DNA of 64,000 bases, from NCBI GenBank assembly GCA_035550215.1, contig DASZPM010000020.1:203121-267120 (forward strand). Direction: 5' to 3'. Below the pieces are notes generated by a model. It searched no databases. It was not told where the DNA came from and saw nothing but the letters and a program-made list of their open reading frames with translations. Positions 27,009 to 33,865 of the stretch are shown here, piece by piece. This DNA comes from JABDFW01 sp035550215. Lineage in GTDB: Bacteria; Bacteroidota; Bacteroidia; Chitinophagales; Chitinophagaceae. The stretch's first letter is position 1. Each line of letters starts with the position of its first letter. The translations under genes were made by a program, and so were the position numbers.

Positions 27009-27737
27009 ATGCTTAACGCTTTAGCTTTAGGGGACTTTTTTCTATTAGATATAGAAACCGTACCCCAATTTCCTTCGTTTTCGCACCTGCCAGATGACTG
27101 GAAATTGCTCTGGAACGAGAAGCTTTCCAAAACCATGCCAGAAACAATTTCGCCTGCTGACGGGTACACCCTGCGCGCCGGTATACTGGCCGAGTTTGGT
27201 AAAATTATTTGCATATCAACGGGTTACTTTTTTGAGAACGCTGACGGTGAGGTTTGTCTTAAAATTAAAAGTATTTCGGGGCACGATGAAAAGGCTTTGC
27301 TTGAATCGTTTATACAAATAAACACCAAATTTTTCCAGTTCAAAAAACAATTTAATTACGCAGGCCACAACATAAAAGAATTTGATATTCCTTATATATG
27401 CAGGCGTATGGTTATTAACCAGGTGCCTTTGCCTGAATACCTTTATTTGCACGGTGCCAAGCCGTGGGAGGTTAATATGACTGATACCATGCAATGCTGG
27501 AAATTTGGGGATTATAAGAATTATATAAGCCTTAACCTGCTGGCTAAAATACTGGATGTACCAACCTCAAAAACAGATATGGACGGCAGCATGGTACAAA
27601 GCGTTTATTATGAAGAAAACAACCTGCCGAGAATTGTAGATTACTGCCAGCGTGATGTTGTGGTGGTAGCCAACGTATTACTACGTTTTAAAAACCTGCC
27701 CCTGCTAAACCCGGCAAACATTGTGGTTGTTGAGTAA
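27009..27737 (+). CDS. PolB-like DEDDy 3'-5' exonuclease
   Basis: The 242-residue product carries the three exonuclease motifs: LLDIETV (Exo I, Asp and Glu), NYAGHNIKEFDIPYI (Exo II) and YCQRDVVVVANV (Exo III). These belong to stand-alone exonucleases related to the proofreading domain of family B DNA polymerases. No polymerase domain follows. Such proteins degrade single-stranded nucleic acid from the 3' end; the cellular role is uncertain. Confidence 0.88.
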   Translation: MLNALALGDFFLLDIETVPQFPSFSHLPDDWKLLWNEKLSKTMPETISPADGYTLRAGILAEFGKIICISTGYFFENADGEVCLKIKSISGHDEKALLESFIQINTKFFQFKKQFNYAGHNIKEFDIPYICRRMVINQVPLPEYLYLHGAKPWEVNMTDTMQCWKFGDYKNYISLNLLAKILDVPTSKTDMDGSMVQSVYYEENNLPRIVDYCQRDVVVVANVLLRFKNLPLLNPANIVVVE

Positions 27738-27805
27738 AGGCGCAGTAACATTAAAAGCTGGTTAAAATAATTACGTTTATTTTTGCGGCCTAATAAAAAC
27801 AGGAT

Positions 27806-29086
27806 ATGATTGACAGAACCATTGAGCCGCCGATACATGATGCAGTTGACTTTGATATACAGCTAAAGCCTTACCAGCATTTTACGCTGGATAACGGTGT
27901 TGAAGTTTATACCATTGATGGCGGTGCTGAAGAGGTTATTATGGTTGAATGGGTTTTTTATGCCGGCAACTGGTACGAGGATAAGAACATAGTTGCGGCC
28001 ACGGTAAATTACCTGCTAAAAAATGGCACAACTACGCGAAACGCGTTTGGTATAAACGAGCATTTTGAATTTTACGGCGCTTATTTAAACCGGCAGTGTT
28101 ATAATGAAACAGCAACGCTTACGCTGCACAGCCTTTCAAAACACCTGCCGCAATTGTTGCCCGTAATGGCGGAATTGCTGACCGACAGTATTTTGCCAGA
28201 AAATGAACTGGCTATTTACAGGCAAAACCAAAAACAACGGTTGGCTGTAAACCTTAAAAAATGCGATTTTGTGGCCAGCCGGTTGATTGATGAATATCTT
28301 TTCGGCATAAACCACCCTTACGGAAAATACAGCAGCGCCGAAGCCTATGACGCATTGGAGCGGGAGGAACTGGTAACCTTTTATAAAAAATTTTATACCC
28401 ATGGCAAAGGCATGCTGTTTGTTGCGGGCAAATTGCCTGCCGATATTCAGCAGCAACTGAATAACGCTTTCGGCCAATTACCGTTTAATATAGCGCCATT
28501 ACCTGAAGTGCATTACACACCAGCACTTGCCGCCGAAAAAAAGTATAACATTATTAACGACGCAAATGGTGTGCAGGCTGCTATACGCCTTGGCAGGCCC
28601 TTCCCTAACAGGCACCACCCCGATTTTACAAAAGCGCAGGTGCTTAACAATATTTTCGGCGGGTATTTCGGCAGCAGGCTAATGAGCAACATCCGCGAGG
28701 ATAAGGGCTACACCTACGGCATACACAGTTACCTGCAAAACCATATACATGACGGGGCATGGTTAATAAGCACGGAAGCAGGCCGGGATGTTTGCAGCGC
28801 TACCGTTGAAGAGATATACAAGGAAATGAAAATATTACGCGAAGAGCGTATTGATGAAGAAGAACTGTACCTGGTGCGCAATTTTATGATGGGCAGTATT
28901 TTGGGTGATTTGGACGGGCCTTTTCAAATTATGGCAAGGTGGAAAAACTATATACTGAACAACCTCTCGGGTGATTATTTTTATAACGCCCTGGAGACCA
29001 TAAGAACTGTTAGCGCGGAAGAGTTACAGCAACTGGCTGTGAAGTATTTTACCCCTGAAGATTTTTACGAACTCACGGTGGTTTAA
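27806..29086 (+). CDS. M16-family protein lacking the zinc motif
   Basis: The 426-residue product has the M16 two-domain fold (FTLDNGVEVYTIDGG at the N-terminus; FGGYFGSRLMSNIREDKGYTYGIHSYL in the second domain). The HxxEH motif is absent: the matching helix reads AATVNYLLKNGT. It retains the Arg/Tyr pair in the NIREDKGYTY region, as expected of non-catalytic M16B subunits that pair with an active one. The active M16 in this window is at 6313-7551, not adjacent. Start is ATG at 27806. Confidence 0.87.
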   Translation: MIDRTIEPPIHDAVDFDIQLKPYQHFTLDNGVEVYTIDGGAEEVIMVEWVFYAGNWYEDKNIVAATVNYLLKNGTTTRNAFGINEHFEFYGAYLNRQCYNETATLTLHSLSKHLPQLLPVMAELLTDSILPENELAIYRQNQKQRLAVNLKKCDFVASRLIDEYLFGINHPYGKYSSAEAYDALEREELVTFYKKFYTHGKGMLFVAGKLPADIQQQLNNAFGQLPFNIAPLPEVHYTPALAAEKKYNIINDANGVQAAIRLGRPFPNRHHPDFTKAQVLNNIFGGYFGSRLMSNIREDKGYTYGIHSYLQNHIHDGAWLISTEAGRDVCSATVEEIYKEMKILREERIDEEELYLVRNFMMGSILGDLDGPFQIMARWKNYILNNLSGDYFYNALETIRTVSAEELQQLAVKYFTPEDFYELTVV

Positions 29087-29205
29087 TAATTTGTAACAGG
29101 CCGCTCCAGTCTTCCCCGGTTACCTGCGCAAAACAAAGTTTCCTGAAATATTTTGGGACGGCATAAATAATGCTACCTTGTATTTGTTAAATACGGTGTA
29201 TTATT

Positions 29206-29571
29206 ATGGGGCGTTTTATAGGTAAAATATTAATTACGGCTGCCGCGGCATTAATAGCTGCCCGCCTGTTATCAGGCGTATCTATTGACAGTAGCTGGAC
29301 GGCTGTAATGCTAGCCCTGGTACTGGCTTTGCTGAACGGCTTTATAAAACCAATACTGGTAGTACTTACCATACCTGTAACCATACTCACCTTAGGGTTG
29401 TTTTTATTGCTTATAAACATTGCCATAATAAAATGGGCAGCAGTAATAGTGCCAGGCTTTCATGTACAAAATAACTGGGCTGCACTGTGGTTTAGCATAC
29501 TGCTTTCTATTATTGTGTATTTTATTGAGAAGCTGATTGGCAAACCGCAGGACGAAAAAAAGGAAGGCTGA
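29206..29571 (+). CDS. Phage holin family 4 (YvlD-like) membrane protein
   Basis: The 121-residue protein has four hydrophobic segments and the family pattern LALLNGFIKPILVVLTIPVTILTLGLFLLLINI (residues about 44-76). Despite the family name these are ordinary chromosomal membrane proteins of unknown role. No other phage gene is nearby. Confidence 0.88.
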   Translation: MGRFIGKILITAAAALIAARLLSGVSIDSSWTAVMLALVLALLNGFIKPILVVLTIPVTILTLGLFLLLINIAIIKWAAVIVPGFHVQNNWAALWFSILLSIIVYFIEKLIGKPQDEKKEG

Positions 29572-29612
29572 TTAAATAAAAAGCCCCTGCCGCATTTCAG
29601 CAACAGGAGCTT
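29571..29612 (-). terminator. Terminator after rtcB
   Basis: Arms AAGCCCCTG (29581-29589) and CAGGAGCTT (29604-29612) pair with one mismatch. On the minus strand the stem is followed by TTTATTTAAT. It ends the rtcB transcription unit and may also serve the convergent holin-family gene. Confidence 0.6.
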
Positions 29613-29652
29613 AGTTATTCCGGCTCTCTGCCCGTACTTTGTAATTGCCTTG

Positions 29653-31131
29653 TTATTCCCCTTCCGCCACCTGTTCATCTTCGCGCAGGCGTTTTTTGTT
29701 CATGTGCATTTTCGGCTTGTCGCCGCACATACGCACGATTTTAGGGGTGAATGAACCCAGCACGTCAACAAGGTTTTGCTGGCCCTGCATTACCACTTCA
29801 ATATCCTTGTAAGCAAAAGGCGCTTCGTCAAGCCCGCCGCCAATAAGTGTTACACCGTGCTTTTGCAGGGCATCCTTTAACGCACTGTGCGTAATACTTT
29901 TTAAAGCCGCGGTACGGCTCATTTTACGCCCCGCGCCATGCGATGCTGAATTTACAGATGCTTCCTGCCCTTTACCTTTTACAATAAAGCCAGGGGCAGT
30001 CATGCTGCCGGGTATAATACCCAGCACATCTTTACCAGCCGGCGTAGCACCTTTACGGTGTACTATCACTTCTTTTCCATTATACATTTCCTTCCAGGCA
30101 AAATTGTGATGGTTCTCCACCATTTTTACCGGTTTGCGGCCCAATTGTTTTGCAATTTTGGCGTGTATAATATGGTGGTTTGCAGAAGCATAATCGCCTG
30201 CAAGGTTCATGGCCAGCCAGTATTCCATACCCGCTTCTTCGCCAAGCGTAAGCCACGCAAGGTTGGATGCTTCCTGCGGCAGGCGGCGTTTTTGCTTTGC
30301 TATTTTTGTGTAATGCGCTGCAATATTAGCACCTAACGCACGGGATCCGCTATGGGTAAGCAAGCCTACGTAAGTACCGGCTTCAACGTCCAATACAGCA
30401 TCCTTCTCTTTTAGTTCCACCACCCCAAATTCCGCAAAATGGTTGCCGCTGCCTGAAGAGCCTAACTGCTTCCATGCACGGCCGTGCAGGCCTTTCAGCA
30501 ATGGCAGTTCAAAAAATTCTTTTCTTTCCATCACTGCGTGCTCTTCGGCAACCGTAAACTGCGCGCCGCTTCCAAACAGGGTAGCTTCAATTAACTCACG
30601 GGTAAAGAATTTTTCTTTACCGGCCAGGTCTTTTACATCAATGTCAAAAATGCTCAGGCACATACGGCATCCTATGTCTACACCAACACCGTAAGGTATA
30701 ACGGCATTCTCCACCGCCAGTACGCCACCTATCGGCAGCCCATAGCCTGAGTGTGCGTCAGGCATCAGTGCGCCTGCTATTGCTACCGGCAGTTTGGCTG
30801 CAGCATACATTTGGTGCAGTGCGCTTTGTTCAATATGCTCACTTCCAAAAATGTTGAAGGCAACACCTGTGTTGTTAAGAGACACTTCTGCCCCCTCCAA
30901 ACCTTCTTCCATCGAGGTGGCTTTTGGCAACAACGCAACAGCAATTTTGCCTAATACTTCGTCATTGGCATAATCATGCGGCGCTTCCAGTATGTTTTTT
31001 AATACCTCCAGCGCTTCCTTAAGCGTTGAGTGTTTATAATGTTTTTCCAAAACGGTTATGGCAACGCTTATTACCGGCCCTTCCGGGTACCCGATATTAC
31101 GTATGTCCTTCCCGCGTAATTGTAGTTTCAT
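29653..31131 (-). CDS. rtcB: RNA-splicing ligase RtcB
   Basis: The 492-residue product has all RtcB signatures: PDAHSGYGLPIGG (about 124-136), the metal-binding Asp152 and Cys155 in DIGCRMC, SGSGNHFAEF, ENHHNFAW, HRKGATP and HGAGR, the last containing the histidine that takes up GMP. RtcB joins RNA ends with 2',3'-cyclic or 3'-phosphate to 5'-OH ends, in Mn- and GTP-dependent steps, and repairs tRNAs cut by ribotoxins. It is the last gene of the minus-strand cluster with Ro60, small RNAs and the AAA ATPase. A palindrome sits just before its start codon. No archease or RtcA gene is visible. Confidence 0.96.
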   Translation of the reverse strand: MKLQLRGKDIRNIGYPEGPVISVAITVLEKHYKHSTLKEALEVLKNILEAPHDYANDEVLGKIAVALLPKATSMEEGLEGAEVSLNNTGVAFNIFGSEHIEQSALHQMYAAAKLPVAIAGALMPDAHSGYGLPIGGVLAVENAVIPYGVGVDIGCRMCLSIFDIDVKDLAGKEKFFTRELIEATLFGSGAQFTVAEEHAVMERKEFFELPLLKGLHGRAWKQLGSSGSGNHFAEFGVVELKEKDAVLDVEAGTYVGLLTHSGSRALGANIAAHYTKIAKQKRRLPQEASNLAWLTLGEEAGMEYWLAMNLAGDYASANHHIIHAKIAKQLGRKPVKMVENHHNFAWKEMYNGKEVIVHRKGATPAGKDVLGIIPGSMTAPGFIVKGKGQEASVNSASHGAGRKMSRTAALKSITHSALKDALQKHGVTLIGGGLDEAPFAYKDIEVVMQGQQNLVDVLGSFTPKIVRMCGDKPKMHMNKKRLREDEQVAEGE

Positions 31132-31136
31132 ATACT

Positions 31137-31153
31137 AAACCCATAATGGGTTT
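31137..31153. promoter_or_regulatory. Palindrome before the rtcB start codon
   Basis: AAACCCAT-A-ATGGGTTT is a perfect inverted repeat with 8-bp arms, ending 5 nt upstream of the rtcB ATG. It could be an operator, or a hairpin in the mRNA that masks translation initiation. The choice cannot be made from sequence. Confidence 0.5.
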
Positions 31154-31251
31154 TTAAAGTTGTTAATAAATTCATTTTGTGCCAGCTTATGTACTGCTAT
31201 GGTGCTTTACTTGTGTCACTCACTTCTGCTGCAGTAACGTTACCCCTCAGC

Positions 31252-31596
31252 TTAATGCCAGTCATAATAACAAAACCTGCACTGCTTTGCCAGCGGTGTA
31301 CGCGCTACTTTAAAACACCTGGGGCAGAGGTTAAGCTTAAGCTCATCTTTATGTTCCGAGTAAATGCGCAATGCTACAAACTTTTTGAAAGAATAAAAGC
31401 CACCGGCAATTATATTCTTCACATTGTCGTTCAGGGTCAAGTTATTGGGGGTGCCCCTCAGTTTTAATAACTCAAACGAAACATCCTTTGGCACCTGCAT
31501 TTGCAATGCAGCAGTTATTTCATCTTTGGTCACAAACCTGCATTCGTAGTCATAAATATACTCTGCCAATTCCGGGTATAATATCAATGTTTCCAT
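31252..31596 (-). CDS. Small protein with C-terminal zinc ribbon
   Basis: From ATG at 31596 the 114-residue product (METLILYPEL start) ends with a Cys4 motif, CPRCFKVARTPLAKQCRFC, which should fold as a zinc ribbon. The N-terminal 90 residues have no recognised motif. It lies 28 nt downstream of the AAA ATPase gene and 120 nt upstream of rtcB, and is probably in the same operon. The earlier in-frame ATG at 31665 would overlap the ATPase. A role in RNA binding is possible but unproven. Confidence 0.75.
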   Translation of the reverse strand: METLILYPELAEYIYDYECRFVTKDEITAALQMQVPKDVSFELLKLRGTPNNLTLNDNVKNIIAGGFYSFKKFVALRIYSEHKDELKLNLCPRCFKVARTPLAKQCRFCYYDWH

Positions 31597-31624
31597 AACT
31601 ATGTCATTTAATCTTGTCAAAAAT

Positions 31625-32707
31625 TTAGTTACTCGCCACCTCCAATTCCTGCCTTCTAAACCCAATCACATTTACCTGTTTGGGTTCGTAGGTTTGTTCG
31701 TGCTGGTTGGCTATTTCAGCAACGCTCATTGGTTTTGTAATTACCCTATCAAACTTTAAATAGTTGCTCAGCCGCTGTGCTTTTTCAATACCCAGCTTAC
31801 CAAATTCATACCGCGCTATCAACCTGCCTTTACGCATCAGCGCATCATCAACCATGGCAAGCGAACTGTTGAAAGTGCAAACCAATTGCACATTTAAAAA
31901 GTCTGACAACAACCCATCTGAAATATTTAACAGGTTTGACACGGATGAATTACCACCGTTGCGCCTGTCTATAATGATGTTCTCCGCATCTTCAATAATA
32001 AGCACGGTGTTAGGGTTTTCAATCAGCATGTCAATAAAATCCGGGTTCATTAAGTTACCTGCCACGTTAGGCGATAAAAACAATACCCGTTTTTTAAGCT
32101 TTGCCGCCAGGTAACGCAGGTAAGTTGTTTTGCCTGTACCTGGCAGGCCGTGCAGCAATACAATACCCTTGTCATTCTTTTTATTAAGGCGCGCCTGTAT
32201 TGTTGCATCCACCGCTTTAAAGTCATCCTCGTAAAAAAGGTCAAGGTTAAGCCTGGTTCTTTTTATTTCCATCGCCTTTAACTCCAGGCCGTATTCACCA
32301 TTTATTATTATGCTTATTTCGGCCTGCTGCCTTTTTTTCTTTTCCCTGTATTTACAAAGCAGCTTCACTACTTCCTTTACAAAACCCGTTTCGCTGCGCT
32401 TGTAAAAAATATAGCAAAATGTATCGTTAAACTCCAGTATGCAGTCGTTCCTGAATATTAAAAATGTGCTGCAAAATTCAAACGTTCTTTTTTTGTTTTT
32501 ATAAAAGTTGTACTGGTGTATACCTGTTATAAACGATGCATATTTTTCGCTGCAGGCAATACAAGCCTTTTCGGCATCTATGCCACCCGTGTAATAAACA
32601 TTGGGCATATTGTTGAACAGGTACACATAAAACAGCTTGCCGTCAAACAAATAGCGGTCAAACAGGTCGCTTATATTTATGTCTGCCTGGTTATATAAAT
32701 TGTCCAT
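31625..32707 (-). CDS. AAA+ ATPase with N-terminal domain X
   Basis: From ATG at 32707 the 360-residue product has an N-terminal region of about 140 residues that resembles the small protein at 35722-36162. A single AAA module follows: Walker A GLPGTGKT, Walker B TVLIIEDAEN, sensor 1 in VCTFNSS and an arginine-finger-like MRKGRLIARYEF. The layout recalls Bcs1-like ATPases, but without a membrane segment. It probably remodels an RNA or protein partner using ATP. It is the first protein gene downstream of the small-RNA array and heads the zinc-ribbon/rtcB group. Confidence 0.85.
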   Translation of the reverse strand: MDNLYNQADINISDLFDRYLFDGKLFYVYLFNNMPNVYYTGGIDAEKACIACSEKYASFITGIHQYNFYKNKKRTFEFCSTFLIFRNDCILEFNDTFCYIFYKRSETGFVKEVVKLLCKYREKKKRQQAEISIIINGEYGLELKAMEIKRTRLNLDLFYEDDFKAVDATIQARLNKKNDKGIVLLHGLPGTGKTTYLRYLAAKLKKRVLFLSPNVAGNLMNPDFIDMLIENPNTVLIIEDAENIIIDRRNGGNSSVSNLLNISDGLLSDFLNVQLVCTFNSSLAMVDDALMRKGRLIARYEFGKLGIEKAQRLSNYLKFDRVITKPMSVAEIANQHEQTYEPKQVNVIGFRRQELEVASN

Positions 32708-32843
32708 ATAATTTTTTTTGAAATAGTTATACAATGCGGCCGTAAAGCCGCATACAAAAATTTACTGCCGGCAACCGGGGCTGCCTGTAATAAACTGTTC
32801 ATACTATTTCATTACACGAGTGCGCATAATACTTGTTTTATGT

Positions 32844-32915
32844 TGCGGCCACAGGACTCGAACCTGCAACTGCCACCTTATGAGAGTGGCTTTCTGCCAA
32901 TTGAAATAAACCGCA
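32844..32915 (-). tRNA. tRNA with anticodon CAT (Met or Ile2)
   Basis: The 72-nt gene folds as a complete cloverleaf: acceptor TGCGGTT/GGCCGCA (two G-U pairs), D-arm TTTC-AATTGGCA-GAAA, anticodon arm CCACT-CTCATAA-GGTGG, T-arm GCAGG-TTCGAGT-CCTGT. The anticodon is CAT. No CCA is encoded; the sequence continues A-CA. A first pair of U-A and the sequence overall are unlike a standard initiator tRNA. Whether it is elongator Met or lysidine-modified Ile cannot be told. It is the last RNA of the array. Confidence 0.85.
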
Positions 32916-32922
32916 ATGTTTG

Positions 32923-32994
32923 GTTGTCCCCGGGGCTCGAACCCTGTTCCCCTCATTCACAGTGAGGCGCTTTGCCTGTTAAGCTAAAGACAAC
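32923..32994 (-). tRNA. tRNA-His-like gene (GTG), slightly degenerate
   Basis: Cloverleaf parts are acceptor TTGTCTT/GGGACAA, D-arm GCTT-AACAGGCA-AAGC, anticodon arm CCTCA-CTGTGAA-TGAGG (anticodon GTG) and T-loop TTCGAGC. A G precedes position 1 (32994) and a C follows the acceptor (32923), matching the G-1:C73 pair that identifies tRNA-His. One nucleotide is missing between the T-loop and the acceptor, so the T-stem is short and contains an A-G mismatch. It may be functional but weakened. Confidence 0.68.
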
Positions 32995-33005
32995 ATAAAC
33001 CACGA

Positions 33006-33076
33006 TGCAGGGGCTGGATTTGAACCAGCATTTCCGGGGTCAAATCCCGGTGTGCTTGCCGTTGCACCACCCGGCA
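33006..33076 (-). tRNA. tRNA-Gln-like gene (TTG)
   Basis: The 71-nt gene has D-arm GTGC-AACGGCAA-GCAC, anticodon arm CCGGG-ATTTGAC-CCCGG (anticodon TTG) and T-arm GCTGG-TTCAAAT-CCAGC. Acceptor strands TGCCGGG and CCCTGCA pair except for one C-U mismatch at the fourth position. Residue 73 is T and no CCA is encoded. All other helices are perfect. Confidence 0.8.
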
Positions 33077-33100
33077 ATTTGGTTACCTGGGTAATAAACC

Positions 33101-33217
33101 GAAAAGAGTTTCTTTCATTTGCTCTAACCCGGTTGAGCTACAAGCTGAATTTTCAGCAAAGCCGGATTTGAACCGGCAACCCAATGATTCCTTCCGAAGT
33201 ATCTCTTTTCTACGACA
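33101..33217 (-). ncRNA. Y RNA candidate with circularly permuted tRNA domain
   Basis: This 117-nt element starts with the shared motif TGTCGT-N9-ATACTTC. Its ends pair as an 8-bp stem, GAAAAGAG (33203-33210) with CTCTTTTC (33101-33108). Between them, in transcription order, are a perfect T-arm (GCCGG-TTCAAAT-CCGGC, 33161-33177), a closed hairpin (GCTGAA-AA-TTCAGC, 33144-33157) and a D-arm (GCTC-AACCGGGTTA-GAGC, 33121-33138). The T-arm precedes the D-arm, so the domain is a permuted tRNA whose ends open where the anticodon arm would be. This matches the idea of bacterial Y RNAs, which bind Ro60 by the terminal stem and mimic tRNA in the loop. Confidence 0.75.
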
Positions 33218-33230
33218 CCAATAAACCTGT

Positions 33231-33302
33231 TGGCCCGGTGAGAATCGAACTCACACAACCCGGATTAAAAGTCCGGTGCTCTGCCTGTTGAGCTACAAAC
33301 CA
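33231..33302 (-). tRNA. tRNA-Lys (TTT)
   Basis: The 72-nt cloverleaf is canonical: acceptor TGGTTTG/CGGGCCA with three G-U pairs, D-arm GCTC-AACAGGCA-GAGC, anticodon arm CCGGA-CTTTTAA-TCCGG, T-arm GTGAG-TTCGATT-CTCAC. Anticodon TTT reads lysine codons. Residue 73 is A, followed by CA rather than CCA. It lies between two Y RNA candidates. Confidence 0.92.
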
Positions 33303-33320
33303 ATATTAGCGGTAACAGCC

Positions 33321-33373
33321 AAACAGTGTACGGTTTAAACGTAACTGGTTTGAAGTAACACTGTTTTACGACA
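33321..33373 (-). ncRNA. Short Y RNA candidate without tRNA-like domain
   Basis: A 53-nt element with the shared 5' motif TGTCGT-N9-TTACTTC and an 8-bp terminal stem, AAACAGTG (33359-33366) with CACTGTTT (33321-33328). The loop of about 30 nt has no T-arm or D-arm, so it would be a minimal stem-loop Y RNA. A small hairpin ACACG-CTAA-CGTGT (33371-33384) overlaps its 5' edge and may set the end by processing. Confidence 0.62.
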
Positions 33374-33393
33374 CGCTAACGTGTTGAGGGTTG

Positions 33394-33475
33394 AACCAGG
33401 ATCACTCCTGATTTATCTTATTCCCATGTTGATCTGCATTATCCAGGCGAATCCGATAAATCAGTAGAATCGTGG
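33394..33475 (-). repeat. REP-like repeat, copy 2
   Basis: On the minus strand this about 82-bp unit runs from CCACGATTCTACTGATTTAT to GGAGTGATCCTGG. It aligns with the copy at 33558-33642 at both ends and in the spaced GATT/AATCAGG units. It begins about 10 nt after the 3' end of the tRNA-Pro gene. It is more diverged and less palindromic than the other copy. Confidence 0.6.
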
Positions 33476-33485
33476 TTATGGTTGT

Positions 33486-33557
33486 ATAGAAGGCAAGCAT
33501 CGAACTTGCACCCTCCCGCTTCCAGGGCGGGCCTTCTGCCAATTGAAATACTTCTAT
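33486..33557 (-). tRNA. tRNA-Pro-like gene (TGG) with C33
   Basis: The 72-nt cloverleaf has a perfect 7-bp acceptor ATAGAAG/CTTCTAT, D-arm TTTC-AATTGGCA-GAAG, anticodon arm CCCGC-CCTGGAA-GCGGG and T-arm GCAAG-TTCGATG-CTTGC. The anticodon is TGG. Position 33, nearly always U in tRNAs, is C here. Residue 73 is A, then CA. A REP-like repeat follows directly downstream. Confidence 0.84.
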
Positions 33558-33642
33558 GACTAGGATCTCGACCTGATTTTTTCTGATTAACCTGATACAT
33601 CCACACCAACCAGGAAAATCAAATAAATCAGTTTAATCGTGG
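33558..33642 (-). repeat. REP-like repeat, copy 1
   Basis: The 85-bp unit contains long imperfect inverted arms built from ATCAG/CTGAT blocks (CCTGATTTTTTCTGATTAAC against CAGGAAAATCAAATAAATCAG). It should form an extended hairpin typical of REP or BIME elements. It lies between the 3' end of tRNA-Leu and the 5' end of tRNA-Pro and resembles the copy at 33394-33475. Confidence 0.65.
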
Positions 33643-33649
33643 TCGTGGT

Positions 33650-33722
33650 TGGCTTGATGGGATTCGAACCCGCACTATACAGATTCTAAGTCTGCCGCCT
33701 CTTCCGGTTGGGCTACAAGCCA
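33650..33722 (-). tRNA. tRNA with Leu anticodon TAG but short variable loop
   Basis: The 73-nt gene has a perfect acceptor TGGCTTG/CAAGCCA, a D-arm (GCCCAACCGGAAGAGGC), anticodon arm GCAGA-CTTAGAA-TCTGT and T-arm GCGGG-TTCGAAT-CCCAT (one C-A mismatch). The anticodon TAG would read CUA leucine codons, but the variable loop is only 5 nt, whereas bacterial tRNA-Leu normally has a long arm. A73 followed by CCA (33646-33649) is present in the DNA, though these bases may belong to the spacer before the next repeat. Charging identity is therefore uncertain. Confidence 0.8.
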
Positions 33723-33732
33723 GGTAAATAAA

Positions 33733-33839
33733 GGGTAACATGCCAGTAAAAGCTTCTCATACCCAATGCTTTTTTACAGCCGCCGGATATGATGAGATTC
33801 GAACTCATGATAACCACGAAGTAACTCTTACCTACGACA
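33733..33839 (-). ncRNA. Y RNA candidate with T-arm and split acceptor
   Basis: The element starts with the shared TGTCGT-N9-TTACTTC motif. It has a perfect T-arm ATGAG-TTCGAAT-CTCAT (33792-33808), then strand CATATCC (33785-33791), which can pair over 7 bp with GGGTATG (33758-33764) across an intervening 20 nt. This again places the T-arm before the acceptor, the order of a permuted tRNA. A D-arm is poorly formed, although a GG lies in the right place. The terminal stem is shorter here: GGTAA with TTACC, 5 bp. Confidence 0.62.
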
Positions 33840-33865
33840 CCTTTATATTGTAAGGAGTAACGGGT

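Noticed and set aside
29206..29571. Possible prophage remnant because of the holin-family match
   Set aside because: The family is mostly chromosomal membrane proteins, and no phage structural, integrase or lysis gene is nearby.
31234..31243. GTAACGTTAC palindrome near the end of the zinc-ribbon gene
   Set aside because: Ten-base palindromes occur by chance and it is not aligned with a promoter element.
33391..33410. On the minus strand the bases around GATCCTGGTTCAA resemble the start of 16S rRNA
   Set aside because: Only about a dozen bases match, the rest does not continue as rRNA, and the segment is part of the REP-like repeat.
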